From NCBI GenBank assembly GCA_947305005.1, contig CAMZCM010000003.1:1-64000 (forward strand): DNA of 64,000 nt. The letters run 5' to 3'. Shown one piece after another: positions 30,562 through 41,012 of this stretch (positions are counted from its first letter, which is position 1; the number at the start of each line of letters is the position of its first letter). The notes below the pieces were generated by a model, which made no database searches, was not told the DNA's origin, and was given only the letters and a program-made list of their open reading frames with translations. Position numbers and translations under genes: made by a program. The stretch is from an uncultured Prevotellaceae bacterium (GTDB taxonomy: Bacteria > Bacteroidota > Bacteroidia > Bacteroidales > Bacteroidaceae).

Positions 30562-31454
30562 TTTGGTGACACTATGGCTTCAGGATAATATTCGTCAATC
30601 ACTCTCTTCACCAGCAACACCTGCTTAGCACGCTGTCTTGCCTCTTTCTCTGTGGTATCATAGCTATGGTTTGCTGCTACACTTCCACCTGTCTTGAGAT
30701 ATACAGGTGCTGCCACACGGATAAAGTCAGGCACTTCATAATGGCGAATAAAGCCGCCCGAAGACTTTGGATTCTCGGTGTGAAGGTCAATAGGCACATC
30801 AATGGCGGCACGTATTCCAGCCAGCATCTGAACCTGAATATCACGAACAGGATTAATGCTGTCAGCACCTAACGACTCCAACACATGGGCAGAACAAGGA
30901 TTGCCGTGACCACTGTGAGCACTCACCTTAAAGTGGCAGTCAGCAGGGATGACTCCTTTTTTGCGTGCCTCGTTCAAAGCCCAAAGCAGGCCCTCATCAT
31001 AGACCATAAATCCACGTACCCCGAGTCTTACACCGCGTTTAATCTCTTCAATACCGCGGGCAATCTGCTCTTCGCCGCGAAGACGGTAGCCCATACGCTG
31101 ACCTTCCTCAGTCTTTACAGAAGCAGATGTATCAGTTGTTGCTCTTGGGCCGCAGGCCAGAATCAGCTGCACATCCCATTTCTTAGCGTATTCCACCATC
31201 TGACGGATTTCATCATCAGTCAGGAACATGATACCCTTGGTCTGGGTTACGCGGTGAATCTTCACTCCAAATTCATCCAATGCCTCTAACAAGGCTTTCA
31301 TAGGGCCTGGTCCTTGGATTCCAGGCACCTCAAAGCGGTACTGACCGCCATCAAGGAAACGTTTTTCTGATGTGGGCAAGTCATAGAGGTCACCACCCGG
31401 CATACCGATACTTTCTAGAAACTCACGGGTTTCTTTCATTGTGTAGAACTTCAT
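30558..31454 (-). CDS. Peptidase U32-like TIM-barrel protein
   Basis: LGVRGFMVYDEGLLWALNEARKKG; IDLHTENPKSSGGFIRHYEVPDFIRVAAPVYLKTGG. Called by general resemblance. Confidence 0.5.
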   Translation of the reverse strand: MKFYTMKETREFLESIGMPGGDLYDLPTSEKRFLDGGQYRFEVPGIQGPGPMKALLEALDEFGVKIHRVTQTKGIMFLTDDEIRQMVEYAKKWDVQLILACGPRATTDTSASVKTEEGQRMGYRLRGEEQIARGIEEIKRGVRLGVRGFMVYDEGLLWALNEARKKGVIPADCHFKVSAHSGHGNPCSAHVLESLGADSINPVRDIQVQMLAGIRAAIDVPIDLHTENPKSSGGFIRHYEVPDFIRVAAPVYLKTGGSVAANHSYDTTEKEARQRAKQVLLVKRVIDEYYPEAIVSPK

Positions 31455-31460
31455 ATCTAA

Positions 31461-32633
31461 CTATTTTTGACTTTCATTATAGATTTTGTATAACTCAGAG
31501 CAATCAATATTACTATATCCTTTACTCATAAAATAACTTCTACTATCTTCTGCCATGAGAAGAGGCTCGCACATAACTTGACCAACATTTAATGCTGGCT
31601 TTGAATTTATTTCACATAATACAAAGCCTTTTTCTGTTATAATAACATCAAATCCCAAATGACTTAAGCTTCCATAATGCTTACAAACCTTATAAAGAGT
31701 ATCCTTAACATAATTCCAATTAGGTAGTACAACTCCTTCCCATACAACATGTGTGTCTGGGTGCTCTTTACATCCACTCTGATTATTATTACTGAACTCA
31801 ACTTGACGCAACCCTATAGAATTAAATCTACCAGTTTGAAAATCAAATCCTACACCTATTCCACCAGATGAAAGATTACTAGTACCTCCTGATACAGAAG
31901 TGCCAAAACGAGCAAAAGAAACCACACATTTCCATTGAGATTCTGTATATTTATCTTCATGAGGCAATTTAATCATAATAATTCTCAATGTACATTCTGA
32001 TTTGGGCCAGATTTGTTTTAATTCAGAGTGCTGGTATGCATACTCCGTCACTATATTATTACCAAGATTCTGGATTCTATCTTGAAACTCTTGAATACTT
32101 ATTTCCTCCTTATTGTTGATACGTATATTTTCTAAATCCCATTCAACTTTCATTACTCCCTCACCACCAGACTTACTCGAATTAGGCTTGATAATCAAAA
32201 CCTTTTTTTCTTTAAGTAGGTTCAATATAAAGTTCTCATCCTTTTTTATCGAAACAGGTACATCTTGTAAGTATGTGTATTCTCCATTATTCTCGATATA
32301 AAGATAGTACTCAGGCATTATTTCTGCAAAATCTCGCCCCAATGTATATTTCAAGGAAAGTTTATCATTAATCCAAATAGCGAAGTGATTATTATATGGA
32401 TGCATCATAAAATCCGCATAATCAGGCAAATAATACTTATAATTAGAATCATTCAATCCATATAGGTCTACCCTACTTGGGAAAAAGCCTCTTGACATTG
32501 CCCATTTTTTTTCAACTTCACTGCATATATAGGCTTCTTCTTCAATTTTAAATTTCTTAATGAATAGTTTCGCAATTTTATTTTGCATTCCATGCTGAAC
32601 AAGGAGTTCATACATTTTATCATAGTTAACCAT
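31461..32633 (-). CDS. ATP-grasp-fold protein (sugar-transfer-associated-like)
   Basis: KVLIIKPNSSKSGGEGVMKVEWD, IVTEYAYQHSELKQIWPKSECTLRIIMIKLP, LSHLGFDVIITEKGFVLCEINSKPALNVGQV. Confidence 0.65.
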   Translation of the reverse strand: MVNYDKMYELLVQHGMQNKIAKLFIKKFKIEEEAYICSEVEKKWAMSRGFFPSRVDLYGLNDSNYKYYLPDYADFMMHPYNNHFAIWINDKLSLKYTLGRDFAEIMPEYYLYIENNGEYTYLQDVPVSIKKDENFILNLLKEKKVLIIKPNSSKSGGEGVMKVEWDLENIRINNKEEISIQEFQDRIQNLGNNIVTEYAYQHSELKQIWPKSECTLRIIMIKLPHEDKYTESQWKCVVSFARFGTSVSGGTSNLSSGGIGVGFDFQTGRFNSIGLRQVEFSNNNQSGCKEHPDTHVVWEGVVLPNWNYVKDTLYKVCKHYGSLSHLGFDVIITEKGFVLCEINSKPALNVGQVMCEPLLMAEDSRSYFMSKGYSNIDCSELYKIYNESQK

Positions 32634-32644
32634 GCTCTTCCTTT

Positions 32645-33757
32645 CTATTTAGTCACTACTTCATTGATTATTCTCTCCATATCGGCTTCACTAAGTTCAT
32701 GGTGCATTGGCAAACAAATCACTTCATTTGCCATCTTAGTTGCTACAGGTAAATTTCTTGGTGAAGCACTGGATAGGCCTCTATATGTACTGAACGTGCT
32801 AATGAGCGGGTAGAAATAACGGCGTCCAAGCACATTATCTTCTTTCATCTTAAAATAGAGCTCATCACGGGTCATACCATATTCTGCTGCATTGATAAAG
32901 ATTGGGAAATAGCTGTAGTTATGGCGAACACCTGGCATATCTTCGAAGAAGCGAATACCCGATACATCTTTAAGTGCCTCACGATACTTCTGTGCTACTT
33001 TCTGGCGATTGGCGATGGCCTGATCTACCTGCTTCAAGTTCAGCCATCCGTATGCACAGCGAACCTCATCAACTTTGCTATTGATACCTGGGGCTACGAC
33101 CTCTGTCTCTCCAGCAAAACCGAAGTTCTTCAGGTAGTCTATGCGTTGCTTGGTTTTCTCATCATGACAAACCAATGCCCCACCCTCTAAGGTGTTGTAA
33201 ACCTTGGTGGCGTGGAAACTCAATGTTGACATATCGCCAGCTTTCAGTACGCTCTCGCCATCTACCTCTACACCAAAGGCATGGGCCGCATCATAGATAA
33301 CCTTTAGGCCATATTTATCTGCTATTTCCTGGATGCGCTTCATCTTAACAGGCTTACCATAGCAATGTACAGGCATGATGGCTGTGGTCTTAGGTGTGAT
33401 GGCGGCCTCTATCTTATCGGGGTCTATACCGCATGTTTCCTCCTCAATATCGACAAATACTGGCTTGCAGCCATTCCACCAGATACTATGCGTAGTAGCC
33501 ACAAAGCTATATGGTGTAGTAATTACCTCTCCGGTAATGCGCAATGCCTGCAAAGCTGTAAGCAACGGCAACGTGCCATTTGTAAACAGGCTGATATATG
33601 GAACTTTCAAATACTCACAAAGGGCCTTCTCCAATTGCCTATGGAATTGACCATTATTGGTAATCCACTTACTTGCCCAGATTTCCTTTAACAGCTCATT
33701 AAACTCGTCGAGATTGGGCAGCAACGGCGAGGTGACTGTTATTTGCTTATTAACCAT
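32645..33757 (-). CDS. DegT/DnrJ/EryC1/StrS aminotransferase (VioA/FdtB-like sugar aminotransferase)
   Basis: ITVTSPLLPNLDEFNELLKEIWASKWITNNGQFHRQLE; VIYDAAHAFGV; LSFHATKVYNTLEGGALV. Confidence 0.8.
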   Translation of the reverse strand: MVNKQITVTSPLLPNLDEFNELLKEIWASKWITNNGQFHRQLEKALCEYLKVPYISLFTNGTLPLLTALQALRITGEVITTPYSFVATTHSIWWNGCKPVFVDIEEETCGIDPDKIEAAITPKTTAIMPVHCYGKPVKMKRIQEIADKYGLKVIYDAAHAFGVEVDGESVLKAGDMSTLSFHATKVYNTLEGGALVCHDEKTKQRIDYLKNFGFAGETEVVAPGINSKVDEVRCAYGWLNLKQVDQAIANRQKVAQKYREALKDVSGIRFFEDMPGVRHNYSYFPIFINAAEYGMTRDELYFKMKEDNVLGRRYFYPLISTFSTYRGLSSASPRNLPVATKMANEVICLPMHHELSEADMERIINEVVTK

Positions 33758-33761
33758 AAGG

Positions 33762-34913
33762 TCACTGTTTTTTTCTTATTAATTTATTAATCCAACTATC
33801 AGCCTTTTCAGCCATTTTTCTATCAAACCAACTAAGGAAGTATTTTTCAATTGAGGCAATGCGAAGCTGATCTATCAGATTACATATAACAAAAATCAAT
33901 GCAACGATGCCAATACAATATAAAACCAATTCTCCAAAAGGCAACGAATAATGTCCAACTGCATCAACCGTATCTTTCCATAACCACGTCCTCATGGCAG
34001 AAGAATTGGCATGTATCAGCAATACGCCAAAAGTACCTGCACCAAAAGCATTAATGATTTGGCTGTATTTTATATTCATATTTTTGAACCATAGGAAAGA
34101 ACAAACTGCTACTGCTACAGCAAAGAGTTTATTGCAATCAGACACAAAATGATAACGGAATCTGAATATGCTCAGCAATACCAATAACACACTTAACAAA
34201 GTCATATATCCCCATAGTTTCTTTCTATCAAATATAGGATTAGGATACATACGGATATAAGAAGCGATAAAATAGATAATACCAAACCATACGACGTAAT
34301 TGAAAGTAACATTAAATGATGGTATACTACCAAGTATTGTATACAACGTTAACATCAATATCAACAACAATTCATGCTGTCGCTTATTCATATTATGTAC
34401 CAAAATATTCAAGAAAGGAATAGTCAGCCAAAAAACAACAAAGCAACCTATAAAATTTTCACGTAAACCCCATACTGGCATAATAATTCTAACAAGGCGT
34501 TCGGCAGAAAATGTTTCATAACCTGCTATTAGTAAAATTGGATAGAGAAGTAATCTATATAGATAAATCTGCCCCATCAACTTTATAAATTTCCTTAGGG
34601 TAATTTTGCTAGTACACATAAAGTACCCTGTTATCATCAGAAAACAATTGATGCCTGTTTTACCCCATGCACCAAAAAATAAAAGAAATATACTATTTAA
34701 TGTTGTTGGATTTGTCCATAATGGACTATCGACTGCCCATAATCCGCTATTGACAACATAATGATGCGCAACAATCATTATCATACAGATAATACGATAC
34801 AACTCAAGATTGCTAGTTCGGGGTTGCTTGACAGCAACAGACGCCCCTTGGCGCTTAGCCAATAAGGGAGAGGTTTTATTTTCAAATAACTGGAATTTTT
34901 GTTCTTTCATCAT
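33762..34913 (-). CDS. Acyltransferase family 3 membrane protein
   Basis: Multi-[45 protein letters not shown]. Confidence 0.8.
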   Translation of the reverse strand: MMKEQKFQLFENKTSPLLAKRQGASVAVKQPRTSNLELYRIICMIMIVAHHYVVNSGLWAVDSPLWTNPTTLNSIFLLFFGAWGKTGINCFLMITGYFMCTSKITLRKFIKLMGQIYLYRLLLYPILLIAGYETFSAERLVRIIMPVWGLRENFIGCFVVFWLTIPFLNILVHNMNKRQHELLLILMLTLYTILGSIPSFNVTFNYVVWFGIIYFIASYIRMYPNPIFDRKKLWGYMTLLSVLLVLLSIFRFRYHFVSDCNKLFAVAVAVCSFLWFKNMNIKYSQIINAFGAGTFGVLLIHANSSAMRTWLWKDTVDAVGHYSLPFGELVLYCIGIVALIFVICNLIDQLRIASIEKYFLSWFDRKMAEKADSWINKLIRKKQ

Positions 34914-35875
34914 TTATTTAATGCCTTATCACGGAAAAAGTTTGAATTAGTCTCTTCTTTCATCTCATCAATAACCTTCAGAAGGTACTGACCATACTGG
35001 TTTTTAAGCATAGGCTTTGCAATCTCACGCATACGTTCCTCAGAAATCCAACCGTTGCGATAAGCAATGCCCTCCAAACAAGCGACCTTCAGTCCCTGGC
35101 GTTTCTCTATCACTTCAACAAAGGTTGATGCCTCTGCTAATGAATCATGGGTTCCGGTATCCAACCAAGCGAAGCCACGACCAAAAACCTGCACCTTCAG
35201 TTCTCCATCGTTCAAGAACTCTTGGTTGACAGTAGTAATTTCCAACTCTCCACGAGCAGATGGCTTAATATGCTTGACTACATCTACAACTTTGTTTGGG
35301 TAGAAATAGAGACCCACCACCGCATAATTGCTCTTCGGATTTGCAGGTTTTTCTTCAATGCTTAAGCAATTACCCTTTCGGTCAAATTCTGCAACTCCGT
35401 AACGTTCGGGATCACTGACCCAATAGCCAAATACAGTAGCCTTTGGCGTGGTTCCTGAGCATGTCGAAGAATCTGCTTCCATTACAGCTTTACGTAACAA
35501 GCCTGTGAAACCACTTCCATAGAAGATATTATCACCCAACACAAGGCATGCACTATCATTACCAATGAACTTTTCTCCGATAATGAATGCCTGAGCCAAA
35601 CCATCAGGAGAAGGCTGCTCAGCATACTCAAAATGAACACCATAGTCAGAGCCATCTCCAAGCAGACGCTTGAAGCCAGGGAGGTCGTATGGTGTACTGA
35701 TAATAAGTATATCTCTGATGCCTGCAAGCATCAGCGCACTGATAGGATAATAAACCATTGGTTTATCATAAATAGGAAGCAACTGTTTGCTAACCCCTTT
35801 AGTTATGGGGTATAGGCGAGTTCCTGAACCGCCTGCTAAAACAATACCTTTCATGTTCAATCTTTGTTTTAACAT
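34910..35875 (-). CDS. rmlA: Glucose-1-phosphate thymidylyltransferase
   Basis: [46 protein letters not shown]. The likely true start is the Met at about 35854; upstream codons derive from the intergenic repeat. Confidence 0.95.
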   Translation of the reverse strand: MLKQRLNMKGIVLAGGSGTRLYPITKGVSKQLLPIYDKPMVYYPISALMLAGIRDILIISTPYDLPGFKRLLGDGSDYGVHFEYAEQPSPDGLAQAFIIGEKFIGNDSACLVLGDNIFYGSGFTGLLRKAVMEADSSTCSGTTPKATVFGYWVSDPERYGVAEFDRKGNCLSIEEKPANPKSNYAVVGLYFYPNKVVDVVKHIKPSARGELEITTVNQEFLNDGELKVQVFGRGFAWLDTGTHDSLAEASTFVEVIEKRQGLKVACLEGIAYRNGWISEERMREIAKPMLKNQYGQYLLKVIDEMKEETNSNFFRDKALNK

Positions 35876-36006
35876 GCACTATCGTCTGCACTCGGCATAG
35901 TTAAAATAGACTTTGCTCTGCACTCGTTTGCGCGATAGTTCATATTATTATTTGTTCTGGCAGGCAGTATCGAACTGCAAACTTTCGTTTCACCTGTGCT
36001 GCCAGA
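35871..36006. repeat. Intergenic repeat element with inverted and direct repeats between rmlA and the 6-dehydrogenase
   Basis: ACTATCG (35878-35884)/CGATAGT (35933-35939) inverted; TCTGCACTCG direct at 35885 and 35917; hairpin CTGGCAG (35957-35963)/CTGCCAG (35999-36005). Confidence 0.7.
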
Positions 36007-36015
36007 AATCCATAT

Positions 36016-37284
36016 TTATAGTCTGCCGTCCACTATGCTGCGGTCAAGGGTACACTTCACATCGAAAATGACATGCTTGTCTTTGAGAAGGCCTTCTACA
36101 TTGAGAGCGTCAAACTTCTTGTGTGCCACGGCAGCAATGGCTGCATCAAACTTCTGTGCAGGTAGTTCATTCACTACCTTGATACCATATTCATGTTCCA
36201 CAATAGCTGGATTTGCCCAAGGATCAAACACGGTAATATTGAGGTTGTACTCCTTCAATGCCTTATAGATGTCAATGACTTTCGTATTACGCACATCGGG
36301 GCAATTTTCCTTAAAGGTAAAACCAAGTATGATGATATTGGAATTCAATACCTGAATGCCCTTCTTCAGCATCAGCTTGATAGTCTCAGTTGCTACATAC
36401 TCACCCATACCGTCGTTCATACGACGACCAGCAAGGATAATTTCAGGATTGTAACCATGACGCTGAGCGCACTGAGCGAGATAATAAGGGTCTACACCAA
36501 TGCAGTGACCACCAACAAGTCCTGGACGGAAAGGAAGGAAATTCCACTTCGTACCAGCAGCCTCCAACACATCGAGGGTGTCAATACCCATCTTATTGAA
36601 GATCTTAGATAGCTCGTTCACAAATGCGATGTTAATATCACGCTGGCTGTTCTCAATCACCTTAGCGGCTTCTGCTACTTTGATAGTAGGTGCAAGGTGG
36701 GTACCAGCAGTAATCACACTGGAGTAAACCTCGTTGATGTACTTACCAATCTCAGGAGTTGAACCAGAAGTTACTTTCTTAATGTGCTCTACAGTGTGCT
36801 GCTTGTCCCCCGGGTTGATACGCTCAGGAGAGTAACCACCGTAGAAATCAACATTCATCTTCAGACCAGAAACCTTCTCCACGACTGGGATACACTCATC
36901 CTCTGTTACGCCAGGATAAACGGTAGATTCATAAACTACCACATCACCCTTGCTGATAACCTTACCAACAGTGGTAGATGCGCCTACCAGAGGAGTAAGG
37001 TCTGGATTGTTGTCATCATCAACAGGCGTAGGTACAGCCACGACGTAGAAGTTACAATCCTTAATCTTCTCAATGTCGCTTGTACATATGAAACCGTGGT
37101 TGTTAATAGCATCCTGCAGGATGTCATCTGCAACCTCTAAAGTTGCATCATGTCCAGCCATCAGCGCATCGCAACGCTTCTGGTTCATGTCAAATCCCAC
37201 TGTGGGGTATTTTGTTGAAAACAAACGGGCAAGAGGAAGACCTACATAGCCCAAACCAATAACACAAATTTTAGTCTCTTTCAT
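36016..37284 (-). CDS. UDP-N-acetyl-hexosamine 6-dehydrogenase (WbpO/TviB-like)
   Basis: KICVIGLGYVGLPLARLFSTKYPTVGFD; GGYSPERINPGDKQHTVEHIKKVTSG; RPGLVGGHCIGVDPYYL. Confidence 0.9.
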   Translation of the reverse strand: MKETKICVIGLGYVGLPLARLFSTKYPTVGFDMNQKRCDALMAGHDATLEVADDILQDAINNHGFICTSDIEKIKDCNFYVVAVPTPVDDDNNPDLTPLVGASTTVGKVISKGDVVVYESTVYPGVTEDECIPVVEKVSGLKMNVDFYGGYSPERINPGDKQHTVEHIKKVTSGSTPEIGKYINEVYSSVITAGTHLAPTIKVAEAAKVIENSQRDINIAFVNELSKIFNKMGIDTLDVLEAAGTKWNFLPFRPGLVGGHCIGVDPYYLAQCAQRHGYNPEIILAGRRMNDGMGEYVATETIKLMLKKGIQVLNSNIIILGFTFKENCPDVRNTKVIDIYKALKEYNLNITVFDPWANPAIVEHEYGIKVVNELPAQKFDAAIAAVAHKKFDALNVEGLLKDKHVIFDVKCTLDRSIVDGRL

Positions 37285-37328
37285 ATTGTTATAAAAATAA
37301 ATATTTATGTTTCGAAAAAATATAAATA

Positions 37329-38249
37329 CTACAACTCAGGTTGAAGTTTGATAATATCTCGCAGCATTAATGAAGTATACTGGCGAGCTCCTTCATCATT
37401 TAAATGCGTTGGATCTTGGAAATAATCCCTATTATTAGATATCTCTTTTGCATTGCAATAATATAAAAACGGTACTTTGTATTGTTCACATAAGTTCATT
37501 ATCGAAGAGTAATATGACGGGATAGAACTTCCTTTGTATTTGGGTGAAACGCAACAAAAAACCGCGATTCCCTTCTGTTTCGCCAACATAATGAATTGCT
37601 CAAAATAATGCATTTTGATACTATCAATATGCTTTTCAGTGCCAATGTCAGATTTTTCAATCTTGGGTTCCCAATTCATTGTGTTGTATAGTGGCATATA
37701 TCCTTTGGGATAAGTCGTAATCGGGTGAAAATAATTACCTAAGACTCTCAAGCAAGTAGTATTAAAGCGATACAGGTTTGAACACATCATCAATCTCGTC
37801 TTTGGCTCAATTGACCAAAACAATGAATCTATACCGGTTTCGTGATAGTATGGCTTTAAATAATTTAAATACTTAACATTATCATCTTCATAAATATCAT
37901 AATCTGAGATATCATATATTATAACTTTCGGCTCGTAACGAGATGTTATCATTCTTAGGAAACCATAACTCAAGATTATTCCATTACCATCCTCACCTGT
38001 GTTATAACATGAAAGGCCTAACGAATCTTCAATTATTTCTGGGACATAATGGTGTTTCGCTCTTGATGACCCAAATATCAGGACATCTTCGTTGGATTGT
38101 TTGCATACATAATAGCGACTCCTGATTCCTCCACCTTTGGAGTGGTCATTAAGATACTGACAAACGATACCCCACGTAATATCAATCGCAATAATGGCCA
38201 AGAAGAATAATAGCAAATTCCTAATGAATATCTTCATATCATGCCCCAT
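37329..38249 (-). CDS. SGNH-like exported protein, probable partner of the adjacent MBOAT
   Basis: N-terminal TM; LIFGSSRAKHHYVPEIIEDSLGLSCYNTGEDGNG (Ser block) and DPTHLNDEGARQYTSLM (Asp-His block). Confidence 0.6.
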   Translation of the reverse strand: MGHDMKIFIRNLLLFFLAIIAIDITWGIVCQYLNDHSKGGGIRSRYYVCKQSNEDVLIFGSSRAKHHYVPEIIEDSLGLSCYNTGEDGNGIILSYGFLRMITSRYEPKVIIYDISDYDIYEDDNVKYLNYLKPYYHETGIDSLFWSIEPKTRLMMCSNLYRFNTTCLRVLGNYFHPITTYPKGYMPLYNTMNWEPKIEKSDIGTEKHIDSIKMHYFEQFIMLAKQKGIAVFCCVSPKYKGSSIPSYYSSIMNLCEQYKVPFLYYCNAKEISNNRDYFQDPTHLNDEGARQYTSLMLRDIIKLQPEL

Positions 38250-39681
38250 TTAAAAACTAACATATATAAACTGACCACTATCCAAGACTCCTAATGTCAA
38301 TACCATACTAAACAATAAAACATAAATACACCATCGAGTAACTTTGTTACTCAAGAATCTGAGCCTGGCACTGAGATATTCGTCTTTTATATCTTTGAAT
38401 AATAGCATCAGAAGTCCTGTAACTATGATAATAAGTTTATCAAATTCTAAAGCGGCCAATCCTGCGGTTCCTTCTGAAGAAAACATCTGTCCTATAAGAC
38501 CAATGGACTCACTAATGTTTGGCATTCTAAAAAACACCCAAGCAACGTTAACAAGCAAGAACGTAATACCTATCCTTATGACTTTAACTGTCCAGTTATG
38601 CCCTTCATACTTTTGCCATCCCAATGCCTTTTCAACAATCTGGAATACGCCATGCATACAACCCCAAACAATAAACGTCCAGTTGGCACCGTGCCAGATG
38701 CCGCTCACAAGGAAGGTGATAAATATGTTCCAATAGGTTCTGGCCTTACTGCAACGGCTACCGCCAAGAGGTATATAGACCTGCTGTGTGAGCCATCGTG
38801 TCAAAGATATATGCCATCTACGCCAAAAGTCCGTGATACTGACTGCAAGGTATGGCCTGCGGAAGTTATTTATCAAGTTAAAGCCCAATGTAGCTGCAAT
38901 GCCTATTGCCATAAGCGAGTAGCCAGCAAAGTCACAGTAAATCTGCAAAGTGTAGAAAATGCTAGCCACAAAACAGGTTAAGCCATTGTAATGAATATAG
39001 TTGGCATATACGGTATCCACGAACAGCCCCAAACGGTCTGCTATGACCAGTTTGATAAACATACCCCAAAGGAGCCATTTCAAGCCCTGCCTGGCCTGAT
39101 CGTAATCAAATTTGTGTGGGTTCTTAATCTGAGGTAGCAATTCATCTGCCTTGCTAATAGGACCGGACATCACCTGTGGGAAAAATGACACAAATAAGAG
39201 GTAATCCAACAGATTCTTCTCAGCCTTTACCCGTCCATGATACACATCTAGCATATAACCTACGGCCTGAAATGTGAAGAATGAGATTCCAACTGGTATA
39301 GCCCAATTCAAACCAGGTAAAGCAAACTGCAATCCTACAGAAGCAAGACCATCACTAATGCAGTCATTAAGGAAGTTGTAATACTTGAAAACCAGCAATG
39401 GCAGTAACCCAAGCAGTGCAAAAAGCCAAACTAAATGCTTCCTTTTAGAACCTTGAACCTTGGAACCTACATCCTTTTCCAAAATTTGCCCCCCCCCAGT
39501 ACGTCACTAACGTGACTCCTAAAAGCACCAAGGCATAGCTCGGTTTCCAATTCATATAAAGCAAGTAGCTCACTACAAGAAGCAATGCCTTGCGCCATGT
39601 ATTCCACTTGACCGGAATTAGCCAATAGAACACAAAAATAAGCGGAAATATGAGCCAGAAATTAAAGGAGGTAAAGGACAT
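38250..39681 (-). pseudogene. MBOAT-family O-acyltransferase split by a frameshift at a G9 homopolymer (possible phase-variable OFF state)
   Basis: ORF 39445-39681 (WLIFPLIFVFYWLIPVKWNTWRKALLLVVSYLLYMNWKP...TYWGG) and ORF 38250-39482 (KHLVWLFALLGLLPLLVFKYYNFL...WHGANWTFIVWG) meet at 39489-39497. Eight Gs instead of nine would join them. Confidence 0.85.
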
Positions 39682-39689
39682 GATTACAA

Positions 39690-40664
39690 TTAGAGATTAG
39701 CTTTATACCATTCGATTGCCTCGTTAAGTCCCCGAGCAAAATCATATTGCGGGTCGTAGCCTAACAGACGTTTAGCCTTGCTGATGTCTGCATTCGAGTG
39801 CTTGATGTCACCCTTACGGTCAGGACCATAGATTGGTTCAATGTCCTTTCCCAATGCTTTTACAAGGGTCTTATAGATATCATTCAGATATTCACGACCA
39901 CCGTAAGCTACATTGAAAGCTTCGCCACTTGCCTCATCTGGGGCAAGACATGCCTTTAAGTTAGCTTCGATGACATTCTCAATATAGGTAAAGTCACGAC
40001 TCTGCTGACCGTCACCGTTGATAGTGGGGCGCTCATCATTCAGAAGCTGTTTGATGAACTTTGGTAATACAGCTGCATAAGCACCATTGGGATCTTGGCG
40101 ACGACCGAAGACGTTGAAATAGCGCAGGCCAATGGTCTTTAAGCCATAATGTTTGGTGTACTGCTTTGCCCATTCTTCGTCGCAACGCTTGGTAAGTGCG
40201 TAAGGGCTCAGAAGATTTCCTTCTATACCTTCCTGCTTGGGCAGGTGAGCTTCATCACCATAAACGCTACTTGAAGAAGCATAGACGAAAGTCTTCACCC
40301 CGTTTTGACGTGCAGCCTCCATCATGTTCAGTGTTCCCTGAATATTGTTAGCACAATAGAACAAAGGCATTTCAATGCTACGGGGGACACTTCCCCATGC
40401 AGCCTCATTCAGAACATAGTCAACATCCTTACAGGCGGCCATACAAGTATATAAATCCTTGATATCACCTTTCAGGAAGGTATAATTAGGATTATCCTTG
40501 AATAAATCCACATTGGCCTGTTTTCCTGTACTCAGGTCATCCAAGCAACGCACACGATAGCCCATCTTCAAGATGGCCTCACAAAGATTGGAGCCAATGA
40601 AACCTGCTCCACCGGTAACAAGGAACAAACTGTCCTTCGGAAATTGTAATTCTGTGTATAACAT
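39690..40664 (-). CDS. NAD-dependent epimerase, UDP-GlcNAc 4-epimerase (WbpP/TviC-like)
   Basis: FLVTGGAGFIGSNLCEAILKMGYRVRCLDDLSTGK; EAAWGSVPRSIEMP; SSSVYGDEAHLPKQE; SPYALTKRCDEEWAKQY. Confidence 0.9.
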   Translation of the reverse strand: MLYTELQFPKDSLFLVTGGAGFIGSNLCEAILKMGYRVRCLDDLSTGKQANVDLFKDNPNYTFLKGDIKDLYTCMAACKDVDYVLNEAAWGSVPRSIEMPLFYCANNIQGTLNMMEAARQNGVKTFVYASSSSVYGDEAHLPKQEGIEGNLLSPYALTKRCDEEWAKQYTKHYGLKTIGLRYFNVFGRRQDPNGAYAAVLPKFIKQLLNDERPTINGDGQQSRDFTYIENVIEANLKACLAPDEASGEAFNVAYGGREYLNDIYKTLVKALGKDIEPIYGPDRKGDIKHSNADISKAKRLLGYDPQYDFARGLNEAIEWYKANL

Positions 40665-40690
40665 AATATATGCTTTATGTCTAAACTGTT

Positions 40691-40942
40691 TTATTTTAAT
40701 ATTTCTTTTGCCCTATCCAATGCTTTGCGTAACGCATCTTCACATTCTGGGCGAAACCAAACCTTGGTTTTCATCTTCTCCATCCAATCTGCATCCTTGA
40801 AATGTATTGAAAGGATTGCATAAGGATAAAGGCAATTTACTACGTCACCACCCGTTGACACCGCCCAGTTTCCATAAACAGAATCTATATCAGCTTGAAT
40901 GTTGAAGTAGTGGAACTGTTCTAATACTTTCTTCGTTTCCAT
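40691..40942 (-). CDS. Hypothetical protein
   Basis: 83-aa ORF co-directional with neighbours; no recognised motif. Confidence 0.5.
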   Translation of the reverse strand: METKKVLEQFHYFNIQADIDSVYGNWAVSTGGDVVNCLYPYAILSIHFKDADWMEKMKTKVWFRPECEDALRKALDRAKEILK

Positions 40943-41012
40943 GTTATATTTACTTTTGCTGCCAACCAGGCTGGCGGTACGGCCATGTTGAGGACTATAA
41001 AAATGTCTGATG

